From assembly GCA_016649475.1 (NCBI GenBank), contig JAENXP010000082.1, positions 1 to 7,812 on the forward strand: a stretch of 7,812 nt of DNA, read 5' to 3'. Made by a program: the position numbers and the translations under genes. The notes below the pieces were generated by a model. The model searched no databases, had not been told where the DNA came from, and saw nothing but the letters and a program-made list of their open reading frames with translations. Shown piece after piece: positions 1 through 6,379 of this stretch. Every line of letters starts with the position of its first letter. Position 1 is the stretch's first letter. This DNA comes from Burkholderiales bacterium (GTDB lineage Bacteria; Pseudomonadota; Gammaproteobacteria; Burkholderiales; SG8-39).

Positions 1-1
1 C

Positions 2-820
2 AAGCCGATCATGCTGCCCGGCCGCCACGTCATCAATCTCGGCGTGATTTTCATGATCCTCATCGCGGTGTTCGCGGCACAGATCGCACCTTTCGACCCG
101 GTGGACCCCCACTACGACGCCATGGCGCAGGCGCCGAGCTGGGAGTACTGGCTCGGTACCGACCAGTTCGGACGCGATCTGCTGTCGCGCGTCATCTGGG
201 GCGCACGCACCGCACTGTTTATCGGTTTCACTTCCGCGATCGTGGGCTCCACGCTGGGCTTGGTGCTAGGAGTGACCAGTGCCTATTTCGGCGGTTGGTT
301 CGACCTCCTGTTCCAGCGGGTCATGGACGTGTTCCTCGCGTTCCCGCTGATCATCATGGCGCTCGCCGTGGTCGCGATTTTCGGCACCGGGCCCGTAAAC
401 GTGATCATTGCGATCACTATCCCGTTCATCCCGCGTTGCGCCCGCGTGGTGCGATCCAACGCGCTGACAATACGCGAAATGCCCTATGTGGATGCCGCGC
501 GCGCCCTGGGCTACAGCCACACGCGTATCATCCTGCGGCACATGGCGCCGAACTGCATGGCGGTCTATCTGATCATGCTGACCACCTTTCTCGGCCAGGC
601 GATTCTGCTCGAGGCTTCGCTGTCCTACCTCGGCCTCGGCGTGCAGGAGCCCGTCGCGGCCTGGGGCCTGATGCTTCAGGGCGGCGCGGAGGAGTACGCC
701 GAGAGCGCACCCTGGATTGCGATCTTTCCCGGACTCGCGATAACGCTGGCGGTATTTGCCTTCAACCTGTTCGGCGACTCCGTCCGCGATACCCTGGACC
801 CGAAGCTGCGCGCGCGTTAG
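2..820 (+). CDS. ABC transporter inner-membrane permease, DppC/OppC family (5' end outside window)
   Basis: This is the permease subunit of a peptide/nickel-type ABC importer, which forms half of the inner-membrane channel that passes substrate from a periplasmic binding protein to the cytoplasm. Counting from the ATG at 11 (269 residues), hydrophobic segments lie near residues 8-24, 69-91, 106-126, 130-142, 183-206 and 235-255. LGTDQFGRD (48-56) is the family motif after the first helix. The EAA loop that docks the ATPase is DAARALGYSHTR...APN (161-181). The C-terminus FGDSVRDTLDPKLRAR is the classic DppC ending. The ATG at 11 leaves only about six residues before helix 1, whereas DppC/OppC proteins usually have 20-40. 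The frame stays open to base 2 (KPI before the Met), so the true start is probably upstream and the gene is partial here. The substrate cannot be told. The sister permease and ATPases are not in the window, and any would lie to the left. Confidence 0.9.
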   Translation, partial: KPIMLPGRHVINLGVIFMILIAVFAAQIAPFDPVDPHYDAMAQAPSWEYWLGTDQFGRDLLSRVIWGARTALFIGFTSAIVGSTLGLVLGVTSAYFGGWFDLLFQRVMDVFLAFPLIIMALAVVAIFGTGPVNVIIAITIPFIPRCARVVRSNALTIREMPYVDAARALGYSHTRIILRHMAPNCMAVYLIMLTTFLGQAILLEASLSYLGLGVQEPVAAWGLMLQGGAEEYAESAPWIAIFPGLAITLAVFAFNLFGDSVRDTLDPKLRAR

Positions 821-847
821 CCCGGCGCGGCATATCCCTCGGGGCGC

Positions 848-868
848 GCAGCCATCCATCCGGGCTGC
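848..868. terminator. weak hairpin between convergent permease and mnmE genes
   Basis: GCAGCC (848-853) pairs with GGCTGC (863-868) around a 9-base loop, inside the 49-bp gap between the permease stop and the mnmE stop. On the + strand it is followed by a short pyrimidine-rich stretch (ATTACTTTCC) but not a clean T-run, and there is no T-run on the minus strand. It may help end transcription from the left. It is too weak to call a firm intrinsic terminator. Confidence 0.25.
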
Positions 869-869
869 A

Positions 870-2213
870 TTACTTTCCTATGCAGAAACGGGAGAATATT
901 TCGCCGAGTAGATCATCAGCGGCAAATTCTCCGGTAATACTGTTGAGCTGTTCCTGCGCCAGCCGCAACTCTTCGGCCAGCAACTCCGGCCGGCTGAAAT
1001 GCTCACCGGCACGAGCAGCGTGAAGTGCAGCCTCGCGCAACGCCACCAGGTGCCGCTCGCGCGCCATGAATAGGTCTTCCGCGCCCTGCTGCCAGCCGGC
1101 GATGGCGAGCAACTCGGCGCGCAGCAAGTCCATGCCCAGGCCGGTCTTGGCCGAGACATGGATACTGATGGAGGTCTGATCGCGCTGTACCCCGGGCGCG
1201 CTGCCGGCTAGATCGATTTTGTTGTGCACGAACACGCGTTTCGCCCCCGGCGGAATGCGATCGAGCATCTCCAGGTCCTGCTCGGTCACGCCGGCGCGCG
1301 CATCGACCAGCAGCAATACCACGTCCGCCTTGCCGATCTCGCTCCAGGTGCGTTCGATCCCCATGCGCTCGACTTCGTCCTGGGTATCACGCAGGCCCGC
1401 GGTATCGACAATATTTAGCGGCACGCCGTCCAGCTGTATCACCTGGCGTACGCTATCGCGGGTGGTACCCGGAATGGCGGTGACGATGGCAAGATCCTCC
1501 CCTGCGAGCCGATCCAACAAGCTGGACTTGCCCACGTTGGGCTGGCCCGCCAGCACCACCTGCAAACCGGTGCGCAGCAGGCTGCCCTGGCGGCTTTTGG
1601 CGAGCGCTGTCTCGAGCGCGCACACCAGTTTGCCATGGCGCCCCTTGGCGTCGGCGCGATCCAGCGGATCGAGCTCTTCCTCCGGAAAATCGAGCGTCGC
1701 CTCCACCAGCATGCGTAGTTCGATCAGTTGCCCTAGCAATTCCTCAATCGCAGCCGAGAACTCGCCGCGCAGCGAGCGCAGCGCGCAGCGGGCAGCGCTG
1801 TCGGTGGCGGCCTCGATCAAGTCGGCCACGCTCTCGGCCTGGGCCAGATCGAGTTTGTCATTGAGAAACGCCCGGCGGGTGAATTCGCCCGGCTCGGCCA
1901 GGCGCGCACCCAGCTCGAGGCAGCGCTTGAGCAGCATCTGCAGCACCACCACACCGCCGTGGCCCTGAAGCTCGAGGACGTCCTCGCCCGTATAGGAGCG
2001 GGGCGCGGGGAAAAATAGCGCGATGCCGTCGTCGATGGCCGCGCCATGCGCATCAAGAAAGGACACCCTCGCGGCCGACCGTGGCGCGGGCATTTTGCCA
2101 AGAATCGCCTGCGCCAGCGGCGTCAGATTCCCGCCCGACACCCGTACAACGCCTATGCCGCCGCGTCCTGGGGCGGTGGCTATCGCCGCTATCGGGTCAT
2201 CGCGCTGAGTCAC
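870..2213 (-). CDS. mnmE: tRNA uridine-5-carboxymethylaminomethyl modification GTPase MnmE
   Basis: MnmE works with MnmG to build the cmnm5/nm5 group on the wobble uridine (U34) of certain tRNAs, using a folate one-carbon donor and GTP hydrolysis. The protein has 447 residues, normal for the family. The N-terminal folate-binding domain (about 1-120) opens [21 protein letters not shown] helical domain follows, with the GTPase domain inserted in it: G1 GQPNVGKS (223-230), G2 GTTRD (249-253), G3 DTAG (270-273), G4 NKID (331-334) and G5 SAK (354-356). The C-terminus is FCIGK, with the functionally required cysteine at 444. The start is GTG at 2213, and AAGGG lies seven bases upstream as a ribosome site. 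It is last in the leftward rpmH-rnpA-yidD-yidC-mnmE run, 64 bp after yidC, and is probably co-transcribed. All motifs are intact. Confidence 0.97.
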   Translation of the reverse strand: MTQRDDPIAAIATAPGRGGIGVVRVSGGNLTPLAQAILGKMPAPRSAARVSFLDAHGAAIDDGIALFFPAPRSYTGEDVLELQGHGGVVVLQMLLKRCLELGARLAEPGEFTRRAFLNDKLDLAQAESVADLIEAATDSAARCALRSLRGEFSAAIEELLGQLIELRMLVEATLDFPEEELDPLDRADAKGRHGKLVCALETALAKSRQGSLLRTGLQVVLAGQPNVGKSSLLDRLAGEDLAIVTAIPGTTRDSVRQVIQLDGVPLNIVDTAGLRDTQDEVERMGIERTWSEIGKADVVLLLVDARAGVTEQDLEMLDRIPPGAKRVFVHNKIDLAGSAPGVQRDQTSISIHVSAKTGLGMDLLRAELLAIAGWQQGAEDLFMARERHLVALREAALHAARAGEHFSRPELLAEELRLAQEQLNSITGEFAADDLLGEIFSRFCIGK

Positions 2214-2277
2214 AGACCAGCCCTTCGATACCTTGTCCCTAAGACCGGGTCCGGGTCAGGCAGGGTCGCGCCACCGG

Positions 2278-3963
2278 TCAGCGGTGCGCATGGCCTTTGT
2301 CGCCCCCGATCATGCGGGTGATCTGCCATTGCTGTGCGATCGACAAAACGTTGTTGACCACCCAGTAGAGCACCAGACCGGCGGGAAAAAAGAAAAACAT
2401 GAAGCCGAACGCAAAGGGCATGATCATCATGACTTTTGCCTGCACCGGATCGGGTGGCGTCGGGTTCATTTTTGTCTGGAAGATCATTGTGACCATCATT
2501 ACGATCGGAAGGACACCGACCGGCATGTCTATTCCCGGGATGGTGAACATCCTGTCCGGTGCAGCCAGGTCGTGAATCCAAAACCACGAAGCATGGCGCA
2601 GTTCGACGCTGGCGAGCAGCACCCAGTAAAGCGAGATGAACACCGGAATCTGCACGACTATCGGCAGGCAGCCGCCCAGGGGATTGATCTTCTCGGTTTT
2701 GTACAAATCCATCATCGCCTGGTTCAGGCGTGCCTTGTCGTTGCCATATTGCTCGCGCAGTTTGGTCATGCGCGGCGTCACCAGCTTCATCTTGGCCATG
2801 GACTTGTAGCTCGCCGCCGAAAGCGGAAAAAACACCGCCTTGATCATTACCGTGAGCAGGATGATGGCAACACCCCAGTTGCCCACCCACTTGTGCAGAA
2901 ACTGCAGCAACCAGAAGATCGGCGCGGCAATCACGGTAAGCCAGCCGTAATCGACGGTCAGGTTCAGACCCGGCGCGATATCCTTCAGGGCCTCCTGTTC
3001 CTGCGGTCCGGCATAGAGCGAAACCGAAACACTGCCGCTCGCTTTGGGGGCGATCGCCGGCACGGGAAGGATCACTCCGACAGAAAACAGTTTGTCTGCC
3101 AGCGGCTTGGCGTAGTACTCGCGCCGCGTCCCTTCCTTGGGCAGCCAGGCACTGACAAAATAATGCTGCAGCATGGCTACCCATCCGTTGTCCGCGGACT
3201 TGGGAAATTTGGCTTTGTCTTTTTCCAAATCCGAGAAGGAAAGCTTTTCAAATTTTTCCTGTTCAGTGTAGATCGCAGGGCCGGTGTAAGTATTCACCAT
3301 CTTCGGATCGCCCGCGGGCGGGACCTCGTCACGCAGAAACTGGAAGTAGGCATGAGCGGCCAAAGGCTCCGCGCTTTCGTTGACGATTTCATGGGTAATA
3401 TCGATCACATAGCTCGCGCGATGAAAAGTCAGCGTCTTTACTGTCTTCACCCCCGCGGACCCTGGGGCCTCGAGTCGCACCTCCAGCTTGTCATCTCCGC
3501 GTGTAAGCGAATACTCTCGCGCCTCAGCGCTATACGTGGTCTTATGCGTCGGCAAACCGGGGCCGATCAAACCGCTTTGCGCGGCGTAATGGTGCGCCGG
3601 TGAAAACAGAACGAAATTCGCCTTCTCGTCCAAGGTATCTTTTTGTTTGAGCAGCTCCAGGCGCACGATATCGCCGCCGAGCAAATCGATATCCGCAACG
3701 TAATTATCTGTCTTGACGGTAATTTTCTCGTGTTTTACCTGCCCTGGCAGAGCCGGTGGAATCGCATCGCCAGGCTTTTGCTGCGGCGTCGGGGCTGCCT
3801 GCGTCGGAACGCTAGGGCTAGGCACGGTCGCCTGAGCGGCACCCTGTTTTCCGCTTTGCGCAACAGTCTGAACAGGTGGACGGTGATCTTTCTGCCACGC
3901 ATCCCAAAGAAGCAGCAGAGAGAATGAAAACACGAAAAACAGAATCAGTCGTTGGGTGTCCAT
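2278..3963 (-). CDS. yidC: membrane protein insertase YidC (YidC/Oxa1 family, long Gram-negative form)
   Basis: YidC inserts and folds inner-membrane proteins, alone or alongside SecYEG. At 561 residues it is the long Gram-negative form. It starts MDTQRLILFFVFSF with an N-terminal membrane anchor (about 5-21). A Pro/Gln/Ala-rich linker follows (about 28-75), then a large periplasmic domain (about 78-340) containing WVAMLQHYFVSAWLP (261-275). The conserved insertase core has helices near 345-380, 430-455, 480-497 and 512-545. A hairpin follows the second core helix (PLSAASYKSMAKMK, 380-393), and the motif INPLGGCLPIVVQIPVF is at 426-442. The groove position that is Arg366 in E. coli is Lys375 here (TVMIKAVFFPL), which I recall as common in betaproteobacteria. 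The tail ends in a short basic stretch (GGDKGHAHR). The ATG lies six bases after the yidD stop, so the gene depends on the upstream operon. A long antisense frame opposite this gene is a shadow. Confidence 0.97.
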   Translation of the reverse strand: MDTQRLILFFVFSFSLLLLWDAWQKDHRPPVQTVAQSGKQGAAQATVPSPSVPTQAAPTPQQKPGDAIPPALPGQVKHEKITVKTDNYVADIDLLGGDIVRLELLKQKDTLDEKANFVLFSPAHHYAAQSGLIGPGLPTHKTTYSAEAREYSLTRGDDKLEVRLEAPGSAGVKTVKTLTFHRASYVIDITHEIVNESAEPLAAHAYFQFLRDEVPPAGDPKMVNTYTGPAIYTEQEKFEKLSFSDLEKDKAKFPKSADNGWVAMLQHYFVSAWLPKEGTRREYYAKPLADKLFSVGVILPVPAIAPKASGSVSVSLYAGPQEQEALKDIAPGLNLTVDYGWLTVIAAPIFWLLQFLHKWVGNWGVAIILLTVMIKAVFFPLSAASYKSMAKMKLVTPRMTKLREQYGNDKARLNQAMMDLYKTEKINPLGGCLPIVVQIPVFISLYWVLLASVELRHASWFWIHDLAAPDRMFTIPGIDMPVGVLPIVMMVTMIFQTKMNPTPPDPVQAKVMMIMPFAFGFMFFFFPAGLVLYWVVNNVLSIAQQWQITRMIGGDKGHAHR

Positions 3964-3969
3964 TGGGGC

Positions 3970-4179
3970 TCAGGGTACAGGGTCATAACCGCCGGGATGC
4001 CAAGGATGGCAGCGGGCAATGCGCTTTAGCGCGAGCCAGCTGCCGAACCCAGCGCCATACTTATCGATCGATTGCACCGCGTAGTCCGAACATGTTGGAA
4101 GAAAGCGGCAACTAGGCCCGAACAGCGGGCTAATGCAGTAGCGGTAAGTCTTGATCAGGGCGAGTAGAAGCTTGCTCAC
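3970..4179 (-). CDS. yidD: membrane protein insertion efficiency factor YidD
   Basis: YidD is a small membrane-associated protein thought to help YidC-dependent insertion. The GTG start at 4179 gives 69 residues ([15 protein letters not shown]...), the usual family size. An amphipathic or hydrophobic N-terminus leads into the signature: CRFLPTCSDYA at 24-34 with cysteines 24 and 30, then LKRIARCHPWHPGGYDPVP at 51-69 with Cys57. The GTG overlaps the rnpA stop as GTGA. A strong Shine-Dalgarno GAGGGG sits at 4185-4190, five bases upstream. That decides against the longer in-frame ATG at 4209, which would add ten residues not typical of the family. The spacing to yidC is six bases, so YidD and YidC are made from one message. 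Confidence 0.95.
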   Translation of the reverse strand: MSKLLLALIKTYRYCISPLFGPSCRFLPTCSDYAVQSIDKYGAGFGSWLALKRIARCHPWHPGGYDPVP

Positions 4180-4538
4180 TCTTTCCCCTCTTCCTCGGGC
4201 TTGCACCACACGAAAAGCAGCTTCTTGATTTCGGCGCCGCTAGGCTCGCCTCGCTGCGGGTTACGCGCCCTGACTATATAATCACGAGCCTGCAGTTGAT
4301 GCTGCAATAGCCGGAATGTTTCTCGCGCCAGGCGCCGGAATCGATTGCGGTCAACTGCGCGGGGCCAGGCGTGACGACCCGCAATCACGCCCAAGCGCGG
4401 GCCGCTATCGCTAGGTATCGAATGCAAGCGCATGGTATCACCGCTTGTGGAACGGCCGCGGGCGAGCACCGACGTAATTTCCGCCTTGCGGCGCAGTCTT
4501 TGCTCCCTGGTGAAGCAGAACTGGGAGCTTGACCTCAA
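4176..4538 (-). CDS. rnpA: ribonuclease P protein component (C5 protein)
   Basis: This is the protein subunit of RNase P. It binds the catalytic RNA and the 5' leader of precursor tRNA so that the leader can be removed. I chose the TTG at 4538, which gives 120 residues beginning [21 protein letters not shown]. This matches the family's opening F-x-R-x-x-R-L pattern. The RNR signature lies in [16 protein letters not shown] (61-76), followed by the typical DYIVRARN (86-93). The TTG overlaps the rpmH stop as TTGA, which suggests translational coupling. No convincing Shine-Dalgarno is visible. The reading frame is open a further 56 codons, to an ATG at 4706, but that ATG lies in the predicted rpmH -10 box, so it is unlikely to be used. 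No other ATG or GTG lies near the expected N-terminus, and the next in-frame ATG would remove conserved residues. Confidence 0.93.
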   Translation of the reverse strand: MRSSSQFCFTREQRLRRKAEITSVLARGRSTSGDTMRLHSIPSDSGPRLGVIAGRHAWPRAVDRNRFRRLARETFRLLQHQLQARDYIVRARNPQRGEPSGAEIKKLLFVWCKPEEEGKE

Positions 4539-4669
4539 ACCGAAAGGCGGGCCCGGCCGCGGGCCCGGCGTGCGCGAATGACCGCGCGACCGCCGCGAGT
4601 GCGCATGCGCACAAGAAAGCCATGGGTACGTTTTCTGCGGACTACGGAGGGCTGATAAGTGCGCTTCAT
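4535..4669 (-). CDS. rpmH: 50S ribosomal protein L34
   Basis: L34 is a very small, strongly basic protein of the large ribosomal subunit. It reads [20 protein letters not shown] and continues with [24 protein letters not shown]. At 44 residues it has the standard length and is almost the textbook family sequence. The ATG is at 4667-4669 (minus strand) and the TGA at 4535-4537. It is first in the leftward run, about 29 bases downstream of the predicted start of transcription from a TTGACA promoter. The purine-rich AAGAAAGAA just upstream is only a weak ribosome site. The stop overlaps the rnpA TTG start. The last codons lie in a GC-rich hairpin-forming sequence (4548-4567). Confidence 0.97.
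   Translation of the reverse strand: MKRTYQPSVVRRKRTHGFLVRMRTRGGRAVIRARRARGRARLSV
4548..4567 (-). promoter_or_regulatory. GC-only hairpin at end of rpmH, just before rnpA start
   Basis: CGGGCCC (4548-4554) and GGGCCCG (4561-4567) are perfect 7-bp complements around a 6-base loop, all G or C. It lies inside the last codons of rpmH and ends ten bases before the rnpA TTG. No T-run follows, so it is not an intrinsic terminator. It could influence how much RNase P protein is made relative to L34, but it could also simply be Arg/Ala codon use in a GC-rich gene. Confidence 0.35.
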
Positions 4670-4704
4670 ATTGGAGTTCTTTCTTGCTTACGACAGAACC
4701 CGGC

Positions 4705-4734
4705 ATTTAACCTCAAATTGCTGTTTTCTGTCAA
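4705..4734 (-). promoter_or_regulatory. sigma70-type promoter of the rpmH-rnpA-yidD-yidC-mnmE run
   Basis: On the minus strand a perfect -35 TTGACA (4729-4734) is followed by an 18-base spacer and a -10 TTAAAT (4705-4710; four of six consensus bases). Transcription would start near 4698, about 29 bases before the rpmH ATG. It is the best leftward promoter in the gap, and I saw no second one before mnmE. Confidence 0.6.
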
Positions 4735-4765
4735 CGACATCTTTGCGCCCGACCCGGCAAATGCC

Positions 4766-4774
4766 TGTGGATAA
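4766..4774 (-). promoter_or_regulatory. perfect DnaA box upstream of dnaA
   Basis: The minus strand reads TTATCCACA, the exact consensus strong DnaA-binding site, in the rpmH-dnaA gap. It overlaps the predicted -35 of the dnaA promoter. That fits autorepression of dnaA by its own product and might also serve origin function. Confidence 0.8.
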
Positions 4775-4796
4775 CTTCGCTGTGAAAGGCTAAAAT
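4768..4796 (+). promoter_or_regulatory. putative dnaA promoter
   Basis: The -35 is TGGATA (4768-4773; four of six consensus), the spacer is 17 bases and the -10 is TAAAAT (4791-4796; five of six). The expected start is near 4803, leaving a leader of about 47 bases to the dnaA ATG. The -35 lies inside the DnaA box. The -10 lies in a small inverted repeat, GCTAA-AATG-TTAGC (4789-4802). Confidence 0.5.
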
Positions 4797-4849
4797 GTTA
4801 GCTTGTTTTCGTCTTCAATCCCAAGCATCTCTACATACTAAACAGGGCC

Positions 4850-6181
4850 ATGGAAAGATTCTGGCTTTCCTGCCTGAGCCGCTTAGAAAATGAGCTTCCG
4901 GCACAGCAGTTCAATACCTGGATAAAGCCCCTCCGACTAGACAGCAAGACGCCTTCAGGGCAGATTGCTCTCTTGGCGCCGAACCGCTTCGTCCTCGATT
5001 GGATTAAGAACCGCTACCTTGCGCGCATCGAGGCGATGGCGGCCGAGTACTTTTCCTCGCCCATACGCGTTAGCCTGGCAATGACGCAATCCGAACCAGC
5101 AGCCAGACCGCCTGCAGCCTCGATCACCGAGCCTGCACGCCGGCGTTCCAGCAGTCTCGAAAAAGCTGGCTTGATTCCGGAATTTACTTTCGACAATTTT
5201 GTTATCGGCAAGGCCAACCAGCTTGCCCGAGCAGCCGGACTACAAGTCTCCGAGCACCCAGGCACTTCCTACAACCCGCTGTTCGTCTATGGCGGCGTCG
5301 GACTCGGCAAGACCCACCTGATTCATGCCGTGGGCAACAATGTACTGGCGCAGCATCCAACCGCCAAAGTCCGCTATCTGCACGCGGCGCAATATATCTC
5401 GGACGTGGTTCGCGCCTACCATCAAAAATCTTTCGACGAGTTCAAGCGCTACTACCATTCGCTGGATCTGCTGTTGATCGACGATATACAGTTCTTCAGC
5501 GGCAAAGACCGCACACAAGAGGAATTCTTCTATGCTTTCAACGCGCTGATAGAGGCGCACAAGCAGGTCATTATTACCTGTGACACCTACCCCAAGGACA
5601 TCAATGGAATAGAGGAGAGGCTGAAGTCGCGCTTCTCCTGGGGGCTTTCTGTCGGCATCGAGCCGCCGGAACAAGAGATGCGCGTCGCCATCGTGCTGAA
5701 AAAGGCCGAGGCTATCTCGGTGCGCCTGGACGAGGAAATCGCGTTCTTTATCGCCAAACATATCCGCTCCAACGTGCGCGAACTCGAGGGCGCACTGAAA
5801 AGCGTCGTCGCTTTTTCCAGATTCAATGGCAAGGACATTTCGCTTGATCTCGCCAAGGAAGCGCTCAAGGATCTGCTTTCAGTACAAAACCGTCAAATTT
5901 CCATAGACAATATTCAAAAGACGGTGGCGGATTTCTACAAGATAAAGATTTCCGACATGCACTCGAAGAAACGCAGCCGCAATGTCGCCCGGCCGAGGCA
6001 GATGGCCATGGCGCTGGCAAAGGAACTCACTCAACACAGCCTGCCCGACATAGGCGATGCTTTTGGCAATCGCGATCACACTACCGTTCTGCACGCGTGC
6101 CGCACGATAGCGTCTCTACGTGAGAAACACAGCGAGATTAACCACGACTACCATGTACTGGAGCAGGTACTAAAAGGATGA
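4850..6181 (+). CDS. dnaA: chromosomal replication initiator protein DnaA
   Basis: DnaA binds DnaA boxes at the origin, forms an ATP-dependent filament, opens the duplex and helps load the helicase. The protein has 443 residues, shorter than E. coli DnaA (467), mostly because linker domain II is short. Domain I (about 1-75) includes [13 protein letters not shown] (16-28). Domain II is a Pro/Ala/Ser-rich linker (about 80-105). The AAA+ domain (about 110-330) has Walker [10 protein letters not shown] (148-156), Walker B LLIDDIQF (208-215), the box VII segment [10 protein letters not shown] (257-266) and the sensor II region NVRELEGAL (308-316). The DNA-binding domain IV ends with the helix-turn-helix signature [20 protein letters not shown] (401-420), where the usual GGRDHT is GNRDHT. 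The AGGG before the ATG is only two bases away, so the ribosome site is weak. The start agrees with the family N-terminus. Confidence 0.98.
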   Translation: MERFWLSCLSRLENELPAQQFNTWIKPLRLDSKTPSGQIALLAPNRFVLDWIKNRYLARIEAMAAEYFSSPIRVSLAMTQSEPAARPPAASITEPARRRSSSLEKAGLIPEFTFDNFVIGKANQLARAAGLQVSEHPGTSYNPLFVYGGVGLGKTHLIHAVGNNVLAQHPTAKVRYLHAAQYISDVVRAYHQKSFDEFKRYYHSLDLLLIDDIQFFSGKDRTQEEFFYAFNALIEAHKQVIITCDTYPKDINGIEERLKSRFSWGLSVGIEPPEQEMRVAIVLKKAEAISVRLDEEIAFFIAKHIRSNVRELEGALKSVVAFSRFNGKDISLDLAKEALKDLLSVQNRQISIDNIQKTVADFYKIKISDMHSKKRSRNVARPRQMAMALAKELTQHSLPDIGDAFGNRDHTTVLHACRTIASLREKHSEINHDYHVLEQVLKG

Positions 6182-6210
6182 AACGCGCTGCTAACAAAGT
6201 CGTGGCTTCC

Positions 6211-6219
6211 TGTGGATTA
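6211..6219 (-). promoter_or_regulatory. near-consensus DnaA box
   Basis: The minus strand reads TAATCCACA, one mismatch from TTATCCACA, 30 bases after the dnaA stop. It lies in the loop of an inverted repeat whose arms are 6199-6206 and 6233-6240. Confidence 0.5.
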
Positions 6220-6245
6220 ATCGCGTTTTTTCGCCACGGCCAAAT

Positions 6246-6254
6246 GTATTCACA
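6246..6254 (+). promoter_or_regulatory. near-consensus DnaA box
   Basis: GTATTCACA has one mismatch from the relaxed consensus TTATNCACA. It lies 26 bases from the preceding box-like site and is followed by an A-rich run. Confidence 0.4.
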
Positions 6255-6352
6255 AACGATAAAAAACCGTCCACAAGGTTATACAAGTAAAACAGACCAG
6301 CTAGCTATCTGAATACAAATAGCAATACTGAGATACTCACGGAAAGACGCTG

Positions 6353-6370
6353 CATTATCATCATTATCAG
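6353..6370 (+). repeat. tandem 9-bp repeat before dnaN
   Basis: CATTATCAT is followed directly by CATTATCAG, two 9-bp units differing at the last base. The core is also five AT(T/C) triplets in a row (6354-6368). It abuts the dnaN ribosome site. Confidence 0.6.
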
Positions 6371-6374
6371 GAAG
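6369..6374 (+). promoter_or_regulatory. dnaN ribosome binding site
   Basis: AGGAAG lies five bases before the dnaN ATG at 6380. It is a good Shine-Dalgarno and fixes the start. Confidence 0.7.
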
Positions 6375-6379
6375 ATATA

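Larger units (their letters stand above)
6182..6379. other. dnaA-dnaN intergenic region, candidate replication origin
   Basis: This is the longest gene-free stretch in the window. By hand count it is about 40% GC (about 35% from 6241 on), against clearly GC-rich genes either side. It holds DnaA-box-like sites: TAATCCACA on the minus strand (6211-6219, one mismatch), GTATTCACA on the plus strand (6246-6254, one mismatch from TTATNCACA), CCGTCCACA (6267-6275, core only) and TTATACAAG (6279-6287, two mismatches). It also has A-rich runs and a tandem CATTATCA repeat. No gene or RNA is seen. Its position between dnaA and dnaN is a common place for oriC. The lack of a perfect box keeps confidence moderate. 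The rpmH-dnaA gap, with its perfect box, is the alternative or a partner. Confidence 0.45.

Noticed and set aside
1219..1968. 249-codon frame on the + strand opposite mnmE
   Set aside because: It is Ser/Arg-rich and antisense to the intact GTPase domain, a typical shadow of a GC-rich gene.
2210..3184. 324-codon frame on the minus strand overlapping yidC out of frame
   Set aside because: It lies in another frame of the same strand as yidC, has shadow-like composition and no family resemblance.
2233..3603. 456-codon open frame on the + strand opposite yidC
   Set aside because: It is fully antisense to an intact, well-matched yidC. Its composition (many His, Arg, Gln, Asp) is that of a shadow frame in GC-rich DNA, with no recognisable domain or ribosome site.
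4180..4209. Longer YidD starting at the ATG at 4209
   Set aside because: It would add ten residues not seen in the family and deepen the overlap with rnpA. The GTG at 4179 has a strong, well-spaced GAGGGG.
4529..4774. 81-codon + strand frame across rpmH and its promoter
   Set aside because: It is antisense to the clear L34 gene and the promoter, with no ribosome site or family match.
6299..6306. AGCTAGCT palindrome in the dnaA-dnaN gap
   Set aside because: It is only eight bases long, the flanks do not extend the symmetry, and such short palindromes are expected by chance.
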